Positions 26,495 to 35,800 of a stretch of 64,000 nucleotides of DNA are shown in pieces. The notes below the pieces were generated by a model, which was not told the DNA's origin, made no database searches, and saw nothing but the letters and a program-made list of their open reading frames with translations. The position numbers and the translations under genes were made by a program. Within the stretch, counting starts at the first letter, position 1. Each line of letters starts with the position of its first letter. The stretch comes from Rhodococcoides trifolii (GTDB lineage: Bacteria > Actinomycetota > Actinomycetes > Mycobacteriales > Mycobacteriaceae): the NCBI RefSeq assembly GCF_014635345.1, contig NZ_BMCU01000002.1, positions 868,001 to 932,000 of the forward strand, given 5' to 3'.

Positions 26495-26556
26495 TCTGTT
26501 GCTTTATGTTGTTTTACGCCCGTGTGTGTTGACTTGTCAATGGATTCGAGTAATCT
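26495..26556. promoter_or_regulatory. fruR-ptsI control region: phased repeats and ptsI promoter
   Basis: Three copies of TNTGTTGNNT begin at 26495, 26505 and 26525, i.e. at 10- and 20-base steps on one helix face. The third overlaps the ptsI -35 (TTGACT 26529-26534), which pairs with -10 TAATCT (26551-26556) over 16 bases. A perfect palindrome TTGACTTGTCAA (26529-26540) covers the same -35. FruR is the obvious candidate ligand. Confidence 0.55.
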
Positions 26557-26611
26557 GAGTCACAAGTCAGGTAAGTCGAGACGTGAAACATACGTCGAAG
26601 GAGAAAACGTC

Positions 26612-28291
26612 ATGTCGGGATCGGTCACCACGAAAACAAGCGAGTACCAGGGAACGCCGGTCGTTCCGGGGGTCGGCTACGCCCCGGTCATCCGTCCGGC
26701 ACCGCGGCCCGTACCGCCCGCCGACGAGGTGACCGTGGCCGAGGACGAGCGCGAAGCCGAGGTGGCGCGCCTGCGCGACGCGGCCGCCGTGGTCGGCGGC
26801 CGTCTCAAGGACCGCGCCGCGCTGGCCACCGGTTCGGCGTCCGAGGTGCTCGCAGCCAACGCCGCCATGGCCGAGGATCGCGGATGGCTGTCTCCCGCCG
26901 TCAAGCAGGTGAAGAACGGTGCCGGCGCAGTCGTCGCCGTGTCGGTGGCGACAGGCAAGCTGGCGAACACCCTGGCCACGCTCGGCGGGCGGATGGCCGA
27001 GCGCACCACCGATCTCTACGACATCCGTGATCGTGTGATCGCCGAGCTTCTCGGTCTCCCCGAGCCCGGCGTGCCCACCCCGACCGCCCCCTCGATCCTC
27101 CTCGCCGAAGATCTCGCTCCCGCCGACACGGCCGGCCTGGACGCATCGCTCGTGGTCGGACTGGCCACCTCGTTGGGTGGTCCGACCAGCCACACCGCAA
27201 TCATCGCGCGCCAGCTCGGAATCCCGTGCATCGTGGCCGTCACCGGTCTCGACGACATCGAGTCCGGCACGTTGGTCATGGTCGACGGCACCACCGGGCT
27301 CGTCGTCGTCGACCCTGATCCTGACACCGCGAACACTGCTGTGGCCGAGTCGAAGTCGCACCTCGAGCAGGTATCGCAGTGGGAGGGCCCCGGCCGCACC
27401 GCCGACGGTCACCTCGTCGACGTCCTCGCAAACGTCCAGGACGGCGCCGGTGCCCGCGCTGCCAGTTCGACTGCCGCCGAGGGAATCGGCCTCTTCCGCA
27501 CCGAGCTGAGCTTCCTCGACCGCGACACCGAACCCACGGTCGACGAGCAGGCAGAGATCTACAGCCAGGTACTCGACGCGTTCGACGGCAAGAAGGTCGT
27601 CATCCGTACGCTCGACGCCGGGTCCGACAAGCCGATGCGCTTCGCCAACCACCCCGACGAAGCCAATCCGGCGCTCGGTGTCCGCGGCATCCGTATCGCC
27701 GAGGGCAACCGCGGCATCCTCTACCGGCAGCTCGACGCCATTGCCGCCGCAGCCGAGACCACCGGTTCGGCGCCGTGGGTGATGGCGCCGATGATCGCCA
27801 CGGCGAGCGAGGCCGAAGCCTTCGCGGCGGACGTCCGTGAGCGCGGGCTCAAGCCGGGCGTGATGATCGAGGTACCGGCCGCAGCCCTGTTGGCCGACCG
27901 CATCCTCGACCACGTCGACTTTCTCTCGATCGGAACGAACGACCTCGCGCAGTACACGATGGCCGCCGACCGGATGTCCGCCAACCTCGCTGGACTCACC
28001 GACCCGTGGCAGCCCGCCGTCCTCACCCTCGTGGCCAAGACGGCGGAAGCCGGTGCGCGAGTGGGCAAGCCCGTCGGTGTGTGCGGTGAGGCAGCGGCCG
28101 ACCCGCTTCTGGCCTGTGTGCTCGTCGGGTTCGGCGTGACGTCCCTGTCCGCGGCGTCCGCCGCCGTGGCGGGCGTCGGGGCCAAGCTGGAGTCGGTCAC
28201 GCTCGATCAGTGCCGTCGGGCCGCGGCCGCCGTCCTCACCACGTCGAGTACCGAAGAGGCACGGGCCGCGGCCACCGCAATCCTCGGTTAG
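26612..28291 (+). CDS. ptsI: PTS enzyme I (phosphoenolpyruvate-protein phosphotransferase)
   Basis: A 559-residue enzyme I that phosphorylates HPr from phosphoenolpyruvate. The catalytic histidine is His194 in LGGPTSHTAIIARQ. The C-terminal PEP barrel has LFRTELSFLDRDTEPT, the signature EVPAAALLADRILDHVDF and the active cysteine in VGVCGEAAADP. It is shorter than E. coli EI mainly in the HPr-binding helices. AAGGAG lies ahead of the ATG. It is divergent from fruR and its end overlaps the convergent GH26 gene by four bases. Confidence 0.95.
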   Translation: MSGSVTTKTSEYQGTPVVPGVGYAPVIRPAPRPVPPADEVTVAEDEREAEVARLRDAAAVVGGRLKDRAALATGSASEVLAANAAMAEDRGWLSPAVKQVKNGAGAVVAVSVATGKLANTLATLGGRMAERTTDLYDIRDRVIAELLGLPEPGVPTPTAPSILLAEDLAPADTAGLDASLVVGLATSLGGPTSHTAIIARQLGIPCIVAVTGLDDIESGTLVMVDGTTGLVVVDPDPDTANTAVAESKSHLEQVSQWEGPGRTADGHLVDVLANVQDGAGARAASSTAAEGIGLFRTELSFLDRDTEPTVDEQAEIYSQVLDAFDGKKVVIRTLDAGSDKPMRFANHPDEANPALGVRGIRIAEGNRGILYRQLDAIAAAAETTGSAPWVMAPMIATASEAEAFAADVRERGLKPGVMIEVPAAALLADRILDHVDFLSIGTNDLAQYTMAADRMSANLAGLTDPWQPAVLTLVAKTAEAGARVGKPVGVCGEAAADPLLACVLVGFGVTSLSAASAAVAGVGAKLESVTLDQCRRAAAAVLTTSSTEEARAAATAILG

Positions 28292-29253
28292 CGCGGGCGT
28301 CGGGCCAGTGCGTCACGGAACGCCGTCGCGCTGGCCGCGGTGCTGTCGAATCGCCAGTCCTGTTCCTTGTTCAGATTGAACCAGACGACCGCGGAGATAT
28401 CGGGTTTCGCGGCGAAGTACGAGATCGCATCCTTGATCCACGTCGACTTCGATCCGCCGGCCTCCGCCGAGGAGACCTCGGCGACGATGATTCGTTTGCC
28501 CGGTGCGATGTTGCGCATCTGGCTGATTCCGGTCGCATAGATCGCGGATGCCGACTGCCACGAACTCCAGGACTGCGTTGTGCCCCAGTTGTATCCGTCC
28601 AGGGAAACCTGATCGACGTAGGACGATCCGGGGTACAGGCCCTTCAGGGGGGTCATGCCGTAGTCCGGGACGTTCGGTCCCCAGACGAACGACACGTTGG
28701 CGGCGCCCGCGGAGCGCAGGACGTCGTGCACGCGACGGTAGGCCGCGACGTAGTCGCCCGCACCGTTTCCGTTCACTCCGTCGGCCCAGGGGTACCAGTT
28801 GGCGTTCATCTCGTGCCCGAAGCGCAGCATGACCGGCTTGCCCCACCGCGCCAATGCCGTTCCCCACGAACGGATGTAAGCGTCGAAAGCACCTGCGGTG
28901 ATGCGATCGGTGCGGAAGTCGGGTTGCACGGTGCCACCGCCCCACGCCCACGGTTCCCAGGTGATCATGGTGGTGGCCCCCCGGGCCGCGACGGCATCGA
29001 GTTGGGAGATCGGCGGCTGCGACCGAAAATCCTGGTAGGTCATGACGACGGAGGGCGCTTCACCCGCCTGTGTGGCAATGCGGTCGAGTTCGGCGCCGGC
29101 CAGGGGACCGCCCTCGTTCACGATGCCGAACCGGAGCTTGGCCGTGCTGATACCCGGCGCCGCGTCTGCAACACCCGGAGCCGCGACGGTGAGGGCGGCC
29201 GTCAGTGCCAGGGGTACGACCAGTAGCCGTCCGATACGCGAGATGTGGTTCAT
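28288..29253 (-). CDS. Secreted glycoside hydrolase family 26-like enzyme
   Basis: A 321-residue exported protein with a signal peptide (hydrophobic 8-26, ADA-A cleavage near 32). The GH26 signatures are present: acid/base Glu148 in LRFGHEMNANWYPW and nucleophile Glu259 in IIVAEVSSAE, with WGPN between. GH26 enzymes cut beta-mannans or mixed-linkage beta-glucans; the substrate here is unknown. It is not part of the mycobacterial synteny. A GGAGG Shine-Dalgarno precedes the ATG. Converges on ptsI. Confidence 0.85.
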   Translation of the reverse strand: MNHISRIGRLLVVPLALTAALTVAAPGVADAAPGISTAKLRFGIVNEGGPLAGAELDRIATQAGEAPSVVMTYQDFRSQPPISQLDAVAARGATTMITWEPWAWGGGTVQPDFRTDRITAGAFDAYIRSWGTALARWGKPVMLRFGHEMNANWYPWADGVNGNGAGDYVAAYRRVHDVLRSAGAANVSFVWGPNVPDYGMTPLKGLYPGSSYVDQVSLDGYNWGTTQSWSSWQSASAIYATGISQMRNIAPGKRIIVAEVSSAEAGGSKSTWIKDAISYFAAKPDISAVVWFNLNKEQDWRFDSTAASATAFRDALARRPR

Positions 29254-29626
29254 GAGTCCTCCGGCCCCGGCAGGTAGAGGTGAGACTCGGGGCGAGGATT
29301 GCGACGCTAGATCACATCCGCATTTCTTGCTCGAACGTCAACTCTTCCAACACGTCTCGGCAAAGGGTGAAAGTCGAATCTGCATCGATGCACTCGGTCC
29401 CGGTCGCCTGTTCGCCACTCCGACCCGCCGAAGCGCGGAGAATCGACCCCGCTGGGCAAGGTTTTTGTTCGGGGCGAGGTCACCGTGTTCGGTCACGGAT
29501 GGTGCTCGTCTTGGTCATCGACGCACGTCGGAGCCGAGTCGTACAGTCGAGGTACTGGGCGGACGCATGTCGCCGATCGCTCCATTGCCCGTCATCGCGC
29601 ACGGGCCACGACCACGAGGAGAACCG
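29254..29626. other. Intergenic region between GH26 and fadE20 genes
   Basis: A 373-base divergent spacer. I find the Shine-Dalgarno of each flanking gene. A pair of direct repeats GGTCACcG / GGTCACgG lies around 29478-29502, which could be a binding site. No convincing gene, RNA or terminator is visible. Confidence 0.4.
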
Positions 29627-30769
29627 ATGGAACGCACGCTGTTCGAGCCGGAGCACGAGCTTTTTCGCGAGTCGTACAAGAAGTTCCTGGCGCAGCACGT
29701 GGCGCCGTTCCACGACGAGTGGGAGAAGCAGAACATCGTCGACCGCGGTGTGTGGGTCGAAGCCGGCAAGCAAGGCTTCCTCGGCACGGCGGCGCCGGAG
29801 GATTTCGGTGGCGGCGGCGTCAAGGATTTCCGTTACAACGCGGTGGTCACCGAGGAGACGACCCGAGCGGGATTCAGCGGTATCGGTTTCACGCTGCACA
29901 ACGACGTCGTTGCGCCGTACCTGATCGATCTCGCGAACGACGAGCAGAAGGCGCGGTGGCTGCCGGGGTTCTGTTCCGGTGAAATCATCACCGCGATTGC
30001 CATGACCGAACCAGGCACGGGAAGTGATCTGCAGGGCATCAAGACTCGCGCCGTCCGAGACGGTGACGATTGGGTGCTCAACGGCTCGAAGACGTTCATC
30101 ACCAACGGAATCAACGCCGATCTGATCATCGTCGTCGCCTGCACCGATCCCGACAAGGGAGCTCAGGGCTTCAGTCTGTTCGGCGTGGAGCGCGGCATGG
30201 AAGGCTTCGAGCGGGGACGTAACCTCGACAAGATCGGCATGAAGGCCCAGGACACGGCCGAACTCAGTTTCACCGACGTACGCGTCCCGGCCGCGAACCT
30301 CATCGGCGAAGAGGGAATGGGCTTCATCTACTTGATGAAAAACCTTCCCCAGGAGCGTCTGTCGATCGCCGTCGTTGCGGCGGCGGCAATGGAATCCGCC
30401 CTCGAGATGACGATCCAGTACTGCCGTGATCGCAAGGCATTCGGCAAGTCGATCGGGAAGTTCCAGAACACACGATTCGTGTTGGCGGAGTTGGCCACCG
30501 AGACCACCGCGGTGCGCATCATGGTCGACAAGTTCATCGAGTTGCTCAACGACGAGAAGCTGACCGTCCAGGAAGCTGCGATGGCCAAGTGGTGGACCAC
30601 CGAGTCTCAGGTCAAGCTGATCGACCGGTGCCTACAGCTGCACGGTGGTTACGGGTACATGAAGGAGTACCCGATTGCCAAGGCCTACATGGATTCTCGT
30701 GTACAGACCATCTACGGCGGCACCACGGAGATCATGAAGGAGATCATCGGCCGCGGGCTGAATCTCTGA
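29627..30769 (+). CDS. fadE20: Acyl-CoA dehydrogenase (FadE20 type)
   Basis: A 380-residue FAD-dependent acyl-CoA dehydrogenase. The signatures are MTEPGTGSDLQGIKTRA (about 126-142) and the C-terminal LHGGYGYMKEYPIAKAYMDSR. Instead of the medium-chain catalytic E in IYEGT it has IYGGT; the base is probably Glu243 in LPQERLSIA, as in long-chain acyl-CoA dehydrogenase. It should act on long or branched chains. The ATG at 29627 has GAGGAGAA upstream. Position equals Rv2724c. It ends at a 21-bp terminator. Confidence 0.92.
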   Translation: MERTLFEPEHELFRESYKKFLAQHVAPFHDEWEKQNIVDRGVWVEAGKQGFLGTAAPEDFGGGGVKDFRYNAVVTEETTRAGFSGIGFTLHNDVVAPYLIDLANDEQKARWLPGFCSGEIITAIAMTEPGTGSDLQGIKTRAVRDGDDWVLNGSKTFITNGINADLIIVVACTDPDKGAQGFSLFGVERGMEGFERGRNLDKIGMKAQDTAELSFTDVRVPAANLIGEEGMGFIYLMKNLPQERLSIAVVAAAAMESALEMTIQYCRDRKAFGKSIGKFQNTRFVLAELATETTAVRIMVDKFIELLNDEKLTVQEAAMAKWWTTESQVKLIDRCLQLHGGYGYMKEYPIAKAYMDSRVQTIYGGTTEIMKEIIGRGLNL

Positions 30770-30780
30770 CCCGACCCGTC

Positions 30781-30827
30781 ACAGACGAACACCCCGGATG
30801 CCGCGAGCATCCGGGGTGTTCGTCTGT
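30781..30827. terminator. Bidirectional terminator, fadE20 / lexA
   Basis: A perfect 21-bp stem (30781-30801 with 30807-30827) and a five-base loop CGCGA, centred between the two convergent genes. This is the strongest hairpin in the window. Core arms are CACCCCGGATGC and GCATCCGGGGTG. Confidence 0.9.
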
Positions 30828-30835
30828 CGGGACTT

Positions 30836-31618
30836 CTACAGCTTGCGCATGACCGTGACGACCTTGCCCAGGACGACCGCGTGGTTGCCGGGGATGGGTT
30901 CGAACAGCGGGTTGTGGGGCATCAGCCACACCTGACCGTCGATGCGCTTGAACGTCTTGACCGTCGCCTCACCGTCGATCATGGCGGCCACGATGTCTCC
31001 TTGCTCCGCCACGTTCTGCTGACGTACGACGACCCAGTCGCCGTCGCAGATCGCGGCGTCGATCATGGACTCACCGACGACACGCAGCAGAAAGAGAGAT
31101 CCGGAACCGACGAGCTCGCGGGGGAGCGGGAACACGTCCTCCACTGCCTGTTCCGCGAGGATGGGTCCGCCGGCGGCGATGCGGCCGAGTACAGGAACGA
31201 AGGTCGGGGCCGGCAATCGATCCGAATCCGTCACCGCAACGTCCGTCTCGACCTCGGGGACGGTCTGGGTCACGTCCTGGGCGGGATCGTCGAGTCCACG
31301 AACATCGACGGCACGGGGCCGGTTGGGGTCACGCCGGAGAAAGCCCTTCTTCTCGAGGGTGCGTAATTGATGCGCGACCGACGAGGTGGACGTGAGCCCC
31401 ACTGCGTCACCGATCTCGCGAATGCTCGGCGGATATCCCCGTTCACGAACCGATGCGTGAATGACCTCGAGAACTCGACGCTGGCGATCCGTCAGACCTG
31501 CCGTGATGTCCGCATCGGGAACACCGACGGCGACCGAACCCGACTCGGGCACAGCGCCGCTGCGTTCCGAGCCCCTCTTCCGTGTTCCCGATGTGGGTGA
31601 CGAGTTGTCGTCCTTCAT
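30836..31618 (-). CDS. lexA: SOS repressor LexA
   Basis: A 260-residue LexA. After a disordered start (about 1-45) comes the winged HTH ([20 protein letters not shown] and [19 protein letters not shown]). The self-cleavage site is Ala-Gly in [12 protein letters not shown], and the catalytic Ser is in [15 protein letters not shown] with Lys in ATVKTFKRI. It represses the SOS regulon until RecA filaments trigger cleavage. The ATG at 31618 has an AGGAGG Shine-Dalgarno. Two abutting LexA boxes upstream imply autoregulation. Confidence 0.97.
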   Translation of the reverse strand: MKDDNSSPTSGTRKRGSERSGAVPESGSVAVGVPDADITAGLTDRQRRVLEVIHASVRERGYPPSIREIGDAVGLTSTSSVAHQLRTLEKKGFLRRDPNRPRAVDVRGLDDPAQDVTQTVPEVETDVAVTDSDRLPAPTFVPVLGRIAAGGPILAEQAVEDVFPLPRELVGSGSLFLLRVVGESMIDAAICDGDWVVVRQQNVAEQGDIVAAMIDGEATVKTFKRIDGQVWLMPHNPLFEPIPGNHAVVLGKVVTVMRKL

Positions 31619-31688
31619 CCGTCTGGCCTCCTGGTTCTGCGTGCTACCGGTGTTCGAACAAGCTGTGCGATATGCCACGAATTTAGAC

Positions 31689-31720
31689 CGAAACACCTGT
31701 TCGATCAAACACCTGTTCGA
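31689..31720. promoter_or_regulatory. Two abutting LexA boxes upstream of lexA
   Basis: CGAAAC-ACCT-GTTCGA (31689-31704) and TCAAAC-ACCT-GTTCGA (31705-31720) follow each other without a gap, each a 16-base SOS box with a perfect right half. The spacing of 16 bases places the dimers about one and a half turns apart. Confidence 0.75.
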
Positions 31721-31783
31721 AGCGTGTCGCGTGTTTCGGAGACTTTGTCGGAGCTGCGTGCTACAAATCGCACATGCGTTCTT

Positions 31784-31799
31784 TCGAACGCGTGATCGA
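31784..31799. promoter_or_regulatory. SOS box upstream of the DivS/ChiZ-like gene
   Basis: TCGAAC-GCGT-GATCGA, eleven of twelve positions matching the LexA consensus, 95 bases before the ATG of the DivS/ChiZ-like gene. Further TTCGAA-type half sites follow at about 31817-31842. Confidence 0.7.
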
Positions 31800-31893
31800 A
31801 GATCGAGGGCCTGACATTCGAAAGCCTTTCGACGTTCGAACACCGACACAGTCGGCCCACCGCGGTCGACGCGTACGACAGGGAGTTGTTCCG

Positions 31894-32301
31894 ATGACCA
31901 GAAGTACCGTTCTGACCAGCAGTTCAGTCCTCACCGGTAGCTCCGCGTCGACCGGCAGTTCGACCGCCTGCGCTGTTGCCGATCGCCGCCCTGCGGTGCG
32001 ACGCGCCCCGGTCGGTGTTCGTTCCACTGCAGTCGTCGACCGCGACACCGTCCACCGCAGTGCTCCGGTTCGTCGGCCGGTCGCGTCGCGTCCGGCCGCA
32101 GGATCGTTCGAATACGGCCAGTGCGGGCCGGGCGTGTCGCAGACCGAGCACGAGCAGCCTTCACGGATCGGGTTCGGACAGATGATCGCGGTCGCCGTGG
32201 TCACTGCAGTCCTGTCGCTCGGCTTGATCGGCGTCGCCAACATGCGCGCCGACACCGACGAGGTGCCGTCCCCGTCCACCACATCGATCGTGCACTACTG
32301 A
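31894..32301 (+). CDS. DivS/ChiZ-like SOS membrane protein without LysM domain
   Basis: A 135-residue protein divergent from lexA, the position of the SOS-induced division inhibitors ChiZ (Rv2719c) and DivS. A Ser/Thr- and Arg-rich, probably disordered cytoplasmic part (1-92) is followed by one transmembrane helix (about 94-117) and an 18-residue outer tail ending SIVHY. Mycobacterial ChiZ has the same plan plus a LysM peptidoglycan-binding domain, which is absent here. AGGGAG supports the ATG. The role in holding division during DNA damage is inferred from position and SOS box. Confidence 0.7.
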   Translation: MTRSTVLTSSSVLTGSSASTGSSTACAVADRRPAVRRAPVGVRSTAVVDRDTVHRSAPVRRPVASRPAAGSFEYGQCGPGVSQTEHEQPSRIGFGQMIAVAVVTAVLSLGLIGVANMRADTDEVPSPSTTSIVHY

Positions 32302-32351
32302 CCGCCTCCGAGCGGGCCCGCTGCCTGCATCGGGCGCTGATCACCGACAGG

Positions 32352-32357
32352 TAGTCT
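32352..32357 (+). promoter_or_regulatory. Leaderless -10 element of nrdR
   Basis: TAGTCT with six bases to the nrdR ATG at 32364 and no ribosome binding site. Confidence 0.55.
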
Positions 32358-32363
32358 TGTTTC

Positions 32364-32831
32364 ATGCACTGCCCGTTCTGTCGCCATCCCGACTCGCGAG
32401 TGGTCGACTCGCGCGAGGCTGACGAGGGCCAGGCCATTCGCCGGCGTCGATCTTGTCCAGAATGCGGACGTCGCTTCACCACTGTCGAGACGGCGGTGCT
32501 GTCGGTCGTCAAGCGGAGCGGCGTCACCGAGCCGTTCAGTCGCGAGAAGGTCATCAAGGGTGTGCGCCGGGCATGCCAGGGTCGCGACGTGGACAACGAC
32601 GCGTTGGGATTGCTGGCGCAGCAGGTAGAGGACGCAGTTCGAGCGTCGGGATCAGCCGAGATCCCCAGCAACGAGGTCGGTTTGGCCATCCTCGGACCGC
32701 TACGAGACCTCGACGAAGTGGCATATCTTCGGTTCGCGTCCGTCTATCGCTCGTTCAGCAGCGCCGACGATTTCGAACGCGAGATCAAGGACCTCCGCGA
32801 GCATCGAGCCGAGTCACTCGACGGGTCTTGA
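32364..32831 (+). CDS. nrdR: Transcriptional repressor NrdR
   Basis: A 155-residue NrdR. The zinc ribbon uses Cys3, Cys6, Cys31 and Cys34 (MHCPFC, SCPECG). An ATP-cone domain follows (about 49-139). It senses ATP/dATP and represses ribonucleotide reductase genes through NrdR boxes. lexA-divS-nrdR order is the usual actinobacterial one. The leaderless start fits. It ends two bases from the convergent hrpA stop. Confidence 0.97.
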   Translation: MHCPFCRHPDSRVVDSREADEGQAIRRRRSCPECGRRFTTVETAVLSVVKRSGVTEPFSREKVIKGVRRACQGRDVDNDALGLLAQQVEDAVRASGSAEIPSNEVGLAILGPLRDLDEVAYLRFASVYRSFSSADDFEREIKDLREHRAESLDGS

Positions 32832-32832
32832 G

Positions 32833-35800
32833 TCAGCTGCGACGGAGATCCTCGATCGCACGTCGGACTCTCTTCTCCGACACGGGATACGGCGTTCCCA
32901 ACTTCTGAGCGAACAGATTCACTCGCAACTCTTCGATCATCCACGCAACCTCTCTGATCGCGGGCGTGGTCCGGCGCGATTCGGGCACGGAGGTCAACAA
33001 CGCCTCGTACACCGCGTAGACCCGGTCGAGCGCGTCCATGCCGACGCGGTCGCGGTTCGCACTCGACGGAAGAGCCTCGAGCCGCTCGACGGCGGCCTGC
33101 AGGTAACGCGGTAAGTCCGGAAGATGGTTCTCTCCCGTCTCGAACACGAAGCCGGGGAAGATCAGTGAATCCAGTTGTTCCCGCACATCGTCGGCAGGGT
33201 CTCCGGTTGCTCCGTGCAGGACCGATCGCAGTCGCGCAGTCGCGGCGAGGACCGGTTCGACGGCTCGCACGATGCGCGCCACGCGAGCGGGCAACTGAGC
33301 TCGCGCCACCGTCACCAGGGCGGAAAATGCGTCGGGGGAGCTCACCGGTCCGCCGTTCGCCATCATGATGTCGTCGACAGCAAGAGTGCGGCAGTCGTCC
33401 AGAAGGGCGTCGAGGCTGCCGTGTGGGTTCTGGCCCAGCGCGAGGCGTTGACTGTTCGTACGCCCGCCGAGGATCGACTTCGACGACGTGGGTACGGCAT
33501 CGAGAAGGAGCCGACGCGTGCCGTCCCGCATCGACACGCGCTGCGCCGCGGGAGAACTGAGAACCCTCACCGCAACGCCACCGTTTTCCGACACCAGCGA
33601 CGGATACCCTGTGACCTTCTGACCGCCCACGGTGCGGGTGACCGTCGGCTCCAGGGTGCCGAGTGTCTCCGACGTCCAGCGTGTGGTGGGCGCGCGCTCC
33701 GAGTCGGCCGCAGCGCGGGCCACCGCCGAGGACGCCCGTGCCCCGAGCATGCGACGGAGCTCGGGCAGTGAGGTCGATCGAGCCAACTCACGCCCGTTCT
33801 CGTCCTGACCGACGAAGGTCATCTTCAGGTGCGTCGGAAGCGAGCCGGGGTCGAAATCCGTCGGCGCGATGCGCGTCGACCCCAGCCGGGACAATTCACG
33901 GGCGAGGGCGAACGTCAGCGGTTCCGACCGCGGACGCACGGCCGCCAGCGCTACCTTCGCGTAGTCGGGTGCGGGAACGACGTTGCGCCTCAACTCTTTC
34001 GGGAGCGTCTTGATCAAGGCGGCGGCGAGTTCCTGGCGCATCCCCGGGACGAGCCAGTCGAATCCCACGTCGGATACCGAAGCCAGCAACGCGACCGGGA
34101 TGCGCACGGTCACACCGTCGTCGTCCTTCCCCGGCTCGAACTGGTAGGTCAACGCGAACTGCAGCTCGCCCTGTCTCCAGGCGTCCGGGTACTCGCCGCC
34201 GAGAACCGACGCGGCATCGGTGTTGACGACCGTGGTGCGGTCGAAATCGAGCATAGTGGGCGACGTTCGGACGGTCTTCTTCCACCACCGATCGAAATGG
34301 CGCGCCGAGACGATTGTCGCCGGAACGCGTTCGTCGTAGAAGGCGAACAGTGCGTCGTCGTCGACCACGATGTCGCGCCGGCGGGCCCGCTGCTCCAATT
34401 CCTCGGCGTCGCTGCGCAATTCCTGATTCGCACGGAAGAACGCGTGATGTGTCCGCCACTCACCCTGGACCAGGGCGTGTCGGATGAAGAGTTCGCGAGA
34501 GACCTCGGTGTCGATGGGTCCGTAGTTCACTGGCCGCTTGGTCACCAGCGGAATTCCGTACAGCGTGACCCGCTCGTACGCCATCGCCGCTTCGCGCTTG
34601 ATCGACCAGTGTGGTTCCGAGTATGCGCGCTTCACCAGGTGCGGCGCGAGTTTCTCGGCCCACTCCGGTTCGATTCGAGCGCCCATGCGCGCCCACAGGC
34701 GTGAAGTCTCCACCAGTTCGGCGGCCATGACCCAGCGCGGAGGCTTCTTGAACAGGCTCGAGCCAGGGAAAACGGCGAACTTGCTCCCTCGTGCGCCGAG
34801 GAAGTCCCTCTTGTCGCCTTCACGAACACCGATGTGCGACAACAGTCCCGCGAGCAACGCCTGATGCACTGTCGTATCGGAGGCGACCGTGTCGGAGGCG
34901 ACCGTGTCGGACACTGTCCACCCCAGGCCACGGGTGATCTGCCGCAGTTGACCGTGCAGGTCCTGCCACTCACGGATGCGCAGGTAGTGCAGGAACTCCG
35001 ATTTGCACATCCGTCGAAACTGGTTGGACGACAACTCGTCCCGTTGCTCCCGCAGGTAGTTCCACAGCGCGCGATACGCCAGGAAGTCCGAGTTCTCCAC
35101 CGCGAAGCGCGCATGCTTCTCGTCCGCCGCCTGCTGGTGCTCGGCGGGCCGCTCCCGCACGTCCTGGATCGACAGGGCGGAGACGATGATCAGCATGTCT
35201 TTCAAGCATCCGGTTCGGTTGGCCTCGACCAACATTCGAGCCATACGCGGATCGACAGGCAACCCCGCGAGCTCACGCCCCAACTGCGTCAAGGTCGGGC
35301 CGGTGTCGACTTCTTTGGGAGAGTGGTCGATGGCACCGAGTTCGTCCAACAGGCCGAGACCGTCTCTGATGGCGCGTGGATCCGGCGCCTCGACGAAGGG
35401 AAACTTCTCGATACGGCCGAGACCCAGCGAGGTCATCTGCAGAATGACGGACGCGAGGTTGGTGCGCAGGATCTCCGGCTCGGTGAACTCGGGGCGCGAA
35501 TCGAAATCCTCTTCGGAGTAGAGCCGAATGCAGATGCCGTCCGCGACGCGGCCGCACCGCCCGGCGCGCTGCCGGGCAGACGCCTGCGAAATCGGTTCGA
35601 TGGGCAGACGCTGAACCTTGGTCCGCACCGAGTACCGCGAGATCCGAGCGGTGCCGGGGTCGACGACGTAGCGGATACCCGGGACCGTCAGCGATGTCTC
35701 GGCGACATTGGTGGACAACACCACCCGCCGACCCGTGTGCCGAGTGAACACCCGATGTTGTTCGGCGGCAGACAGTCTGGCGTAGAGCGGCAGAATCTCG

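Noticed and set aside
30781..30827. 21-bp perfect inverted repeat as a transposon end or MITE
   Set aside because: It is a single short hairpin centred between convergent genes, with no target duplication or second copy; a terminator explains it.
31642..31669. Additional SOS box around GTGTTCGAACAAG close to lexA
   Set aside because: Only one half site matches well in either register; listed boxes at 31689-31720 are much better.
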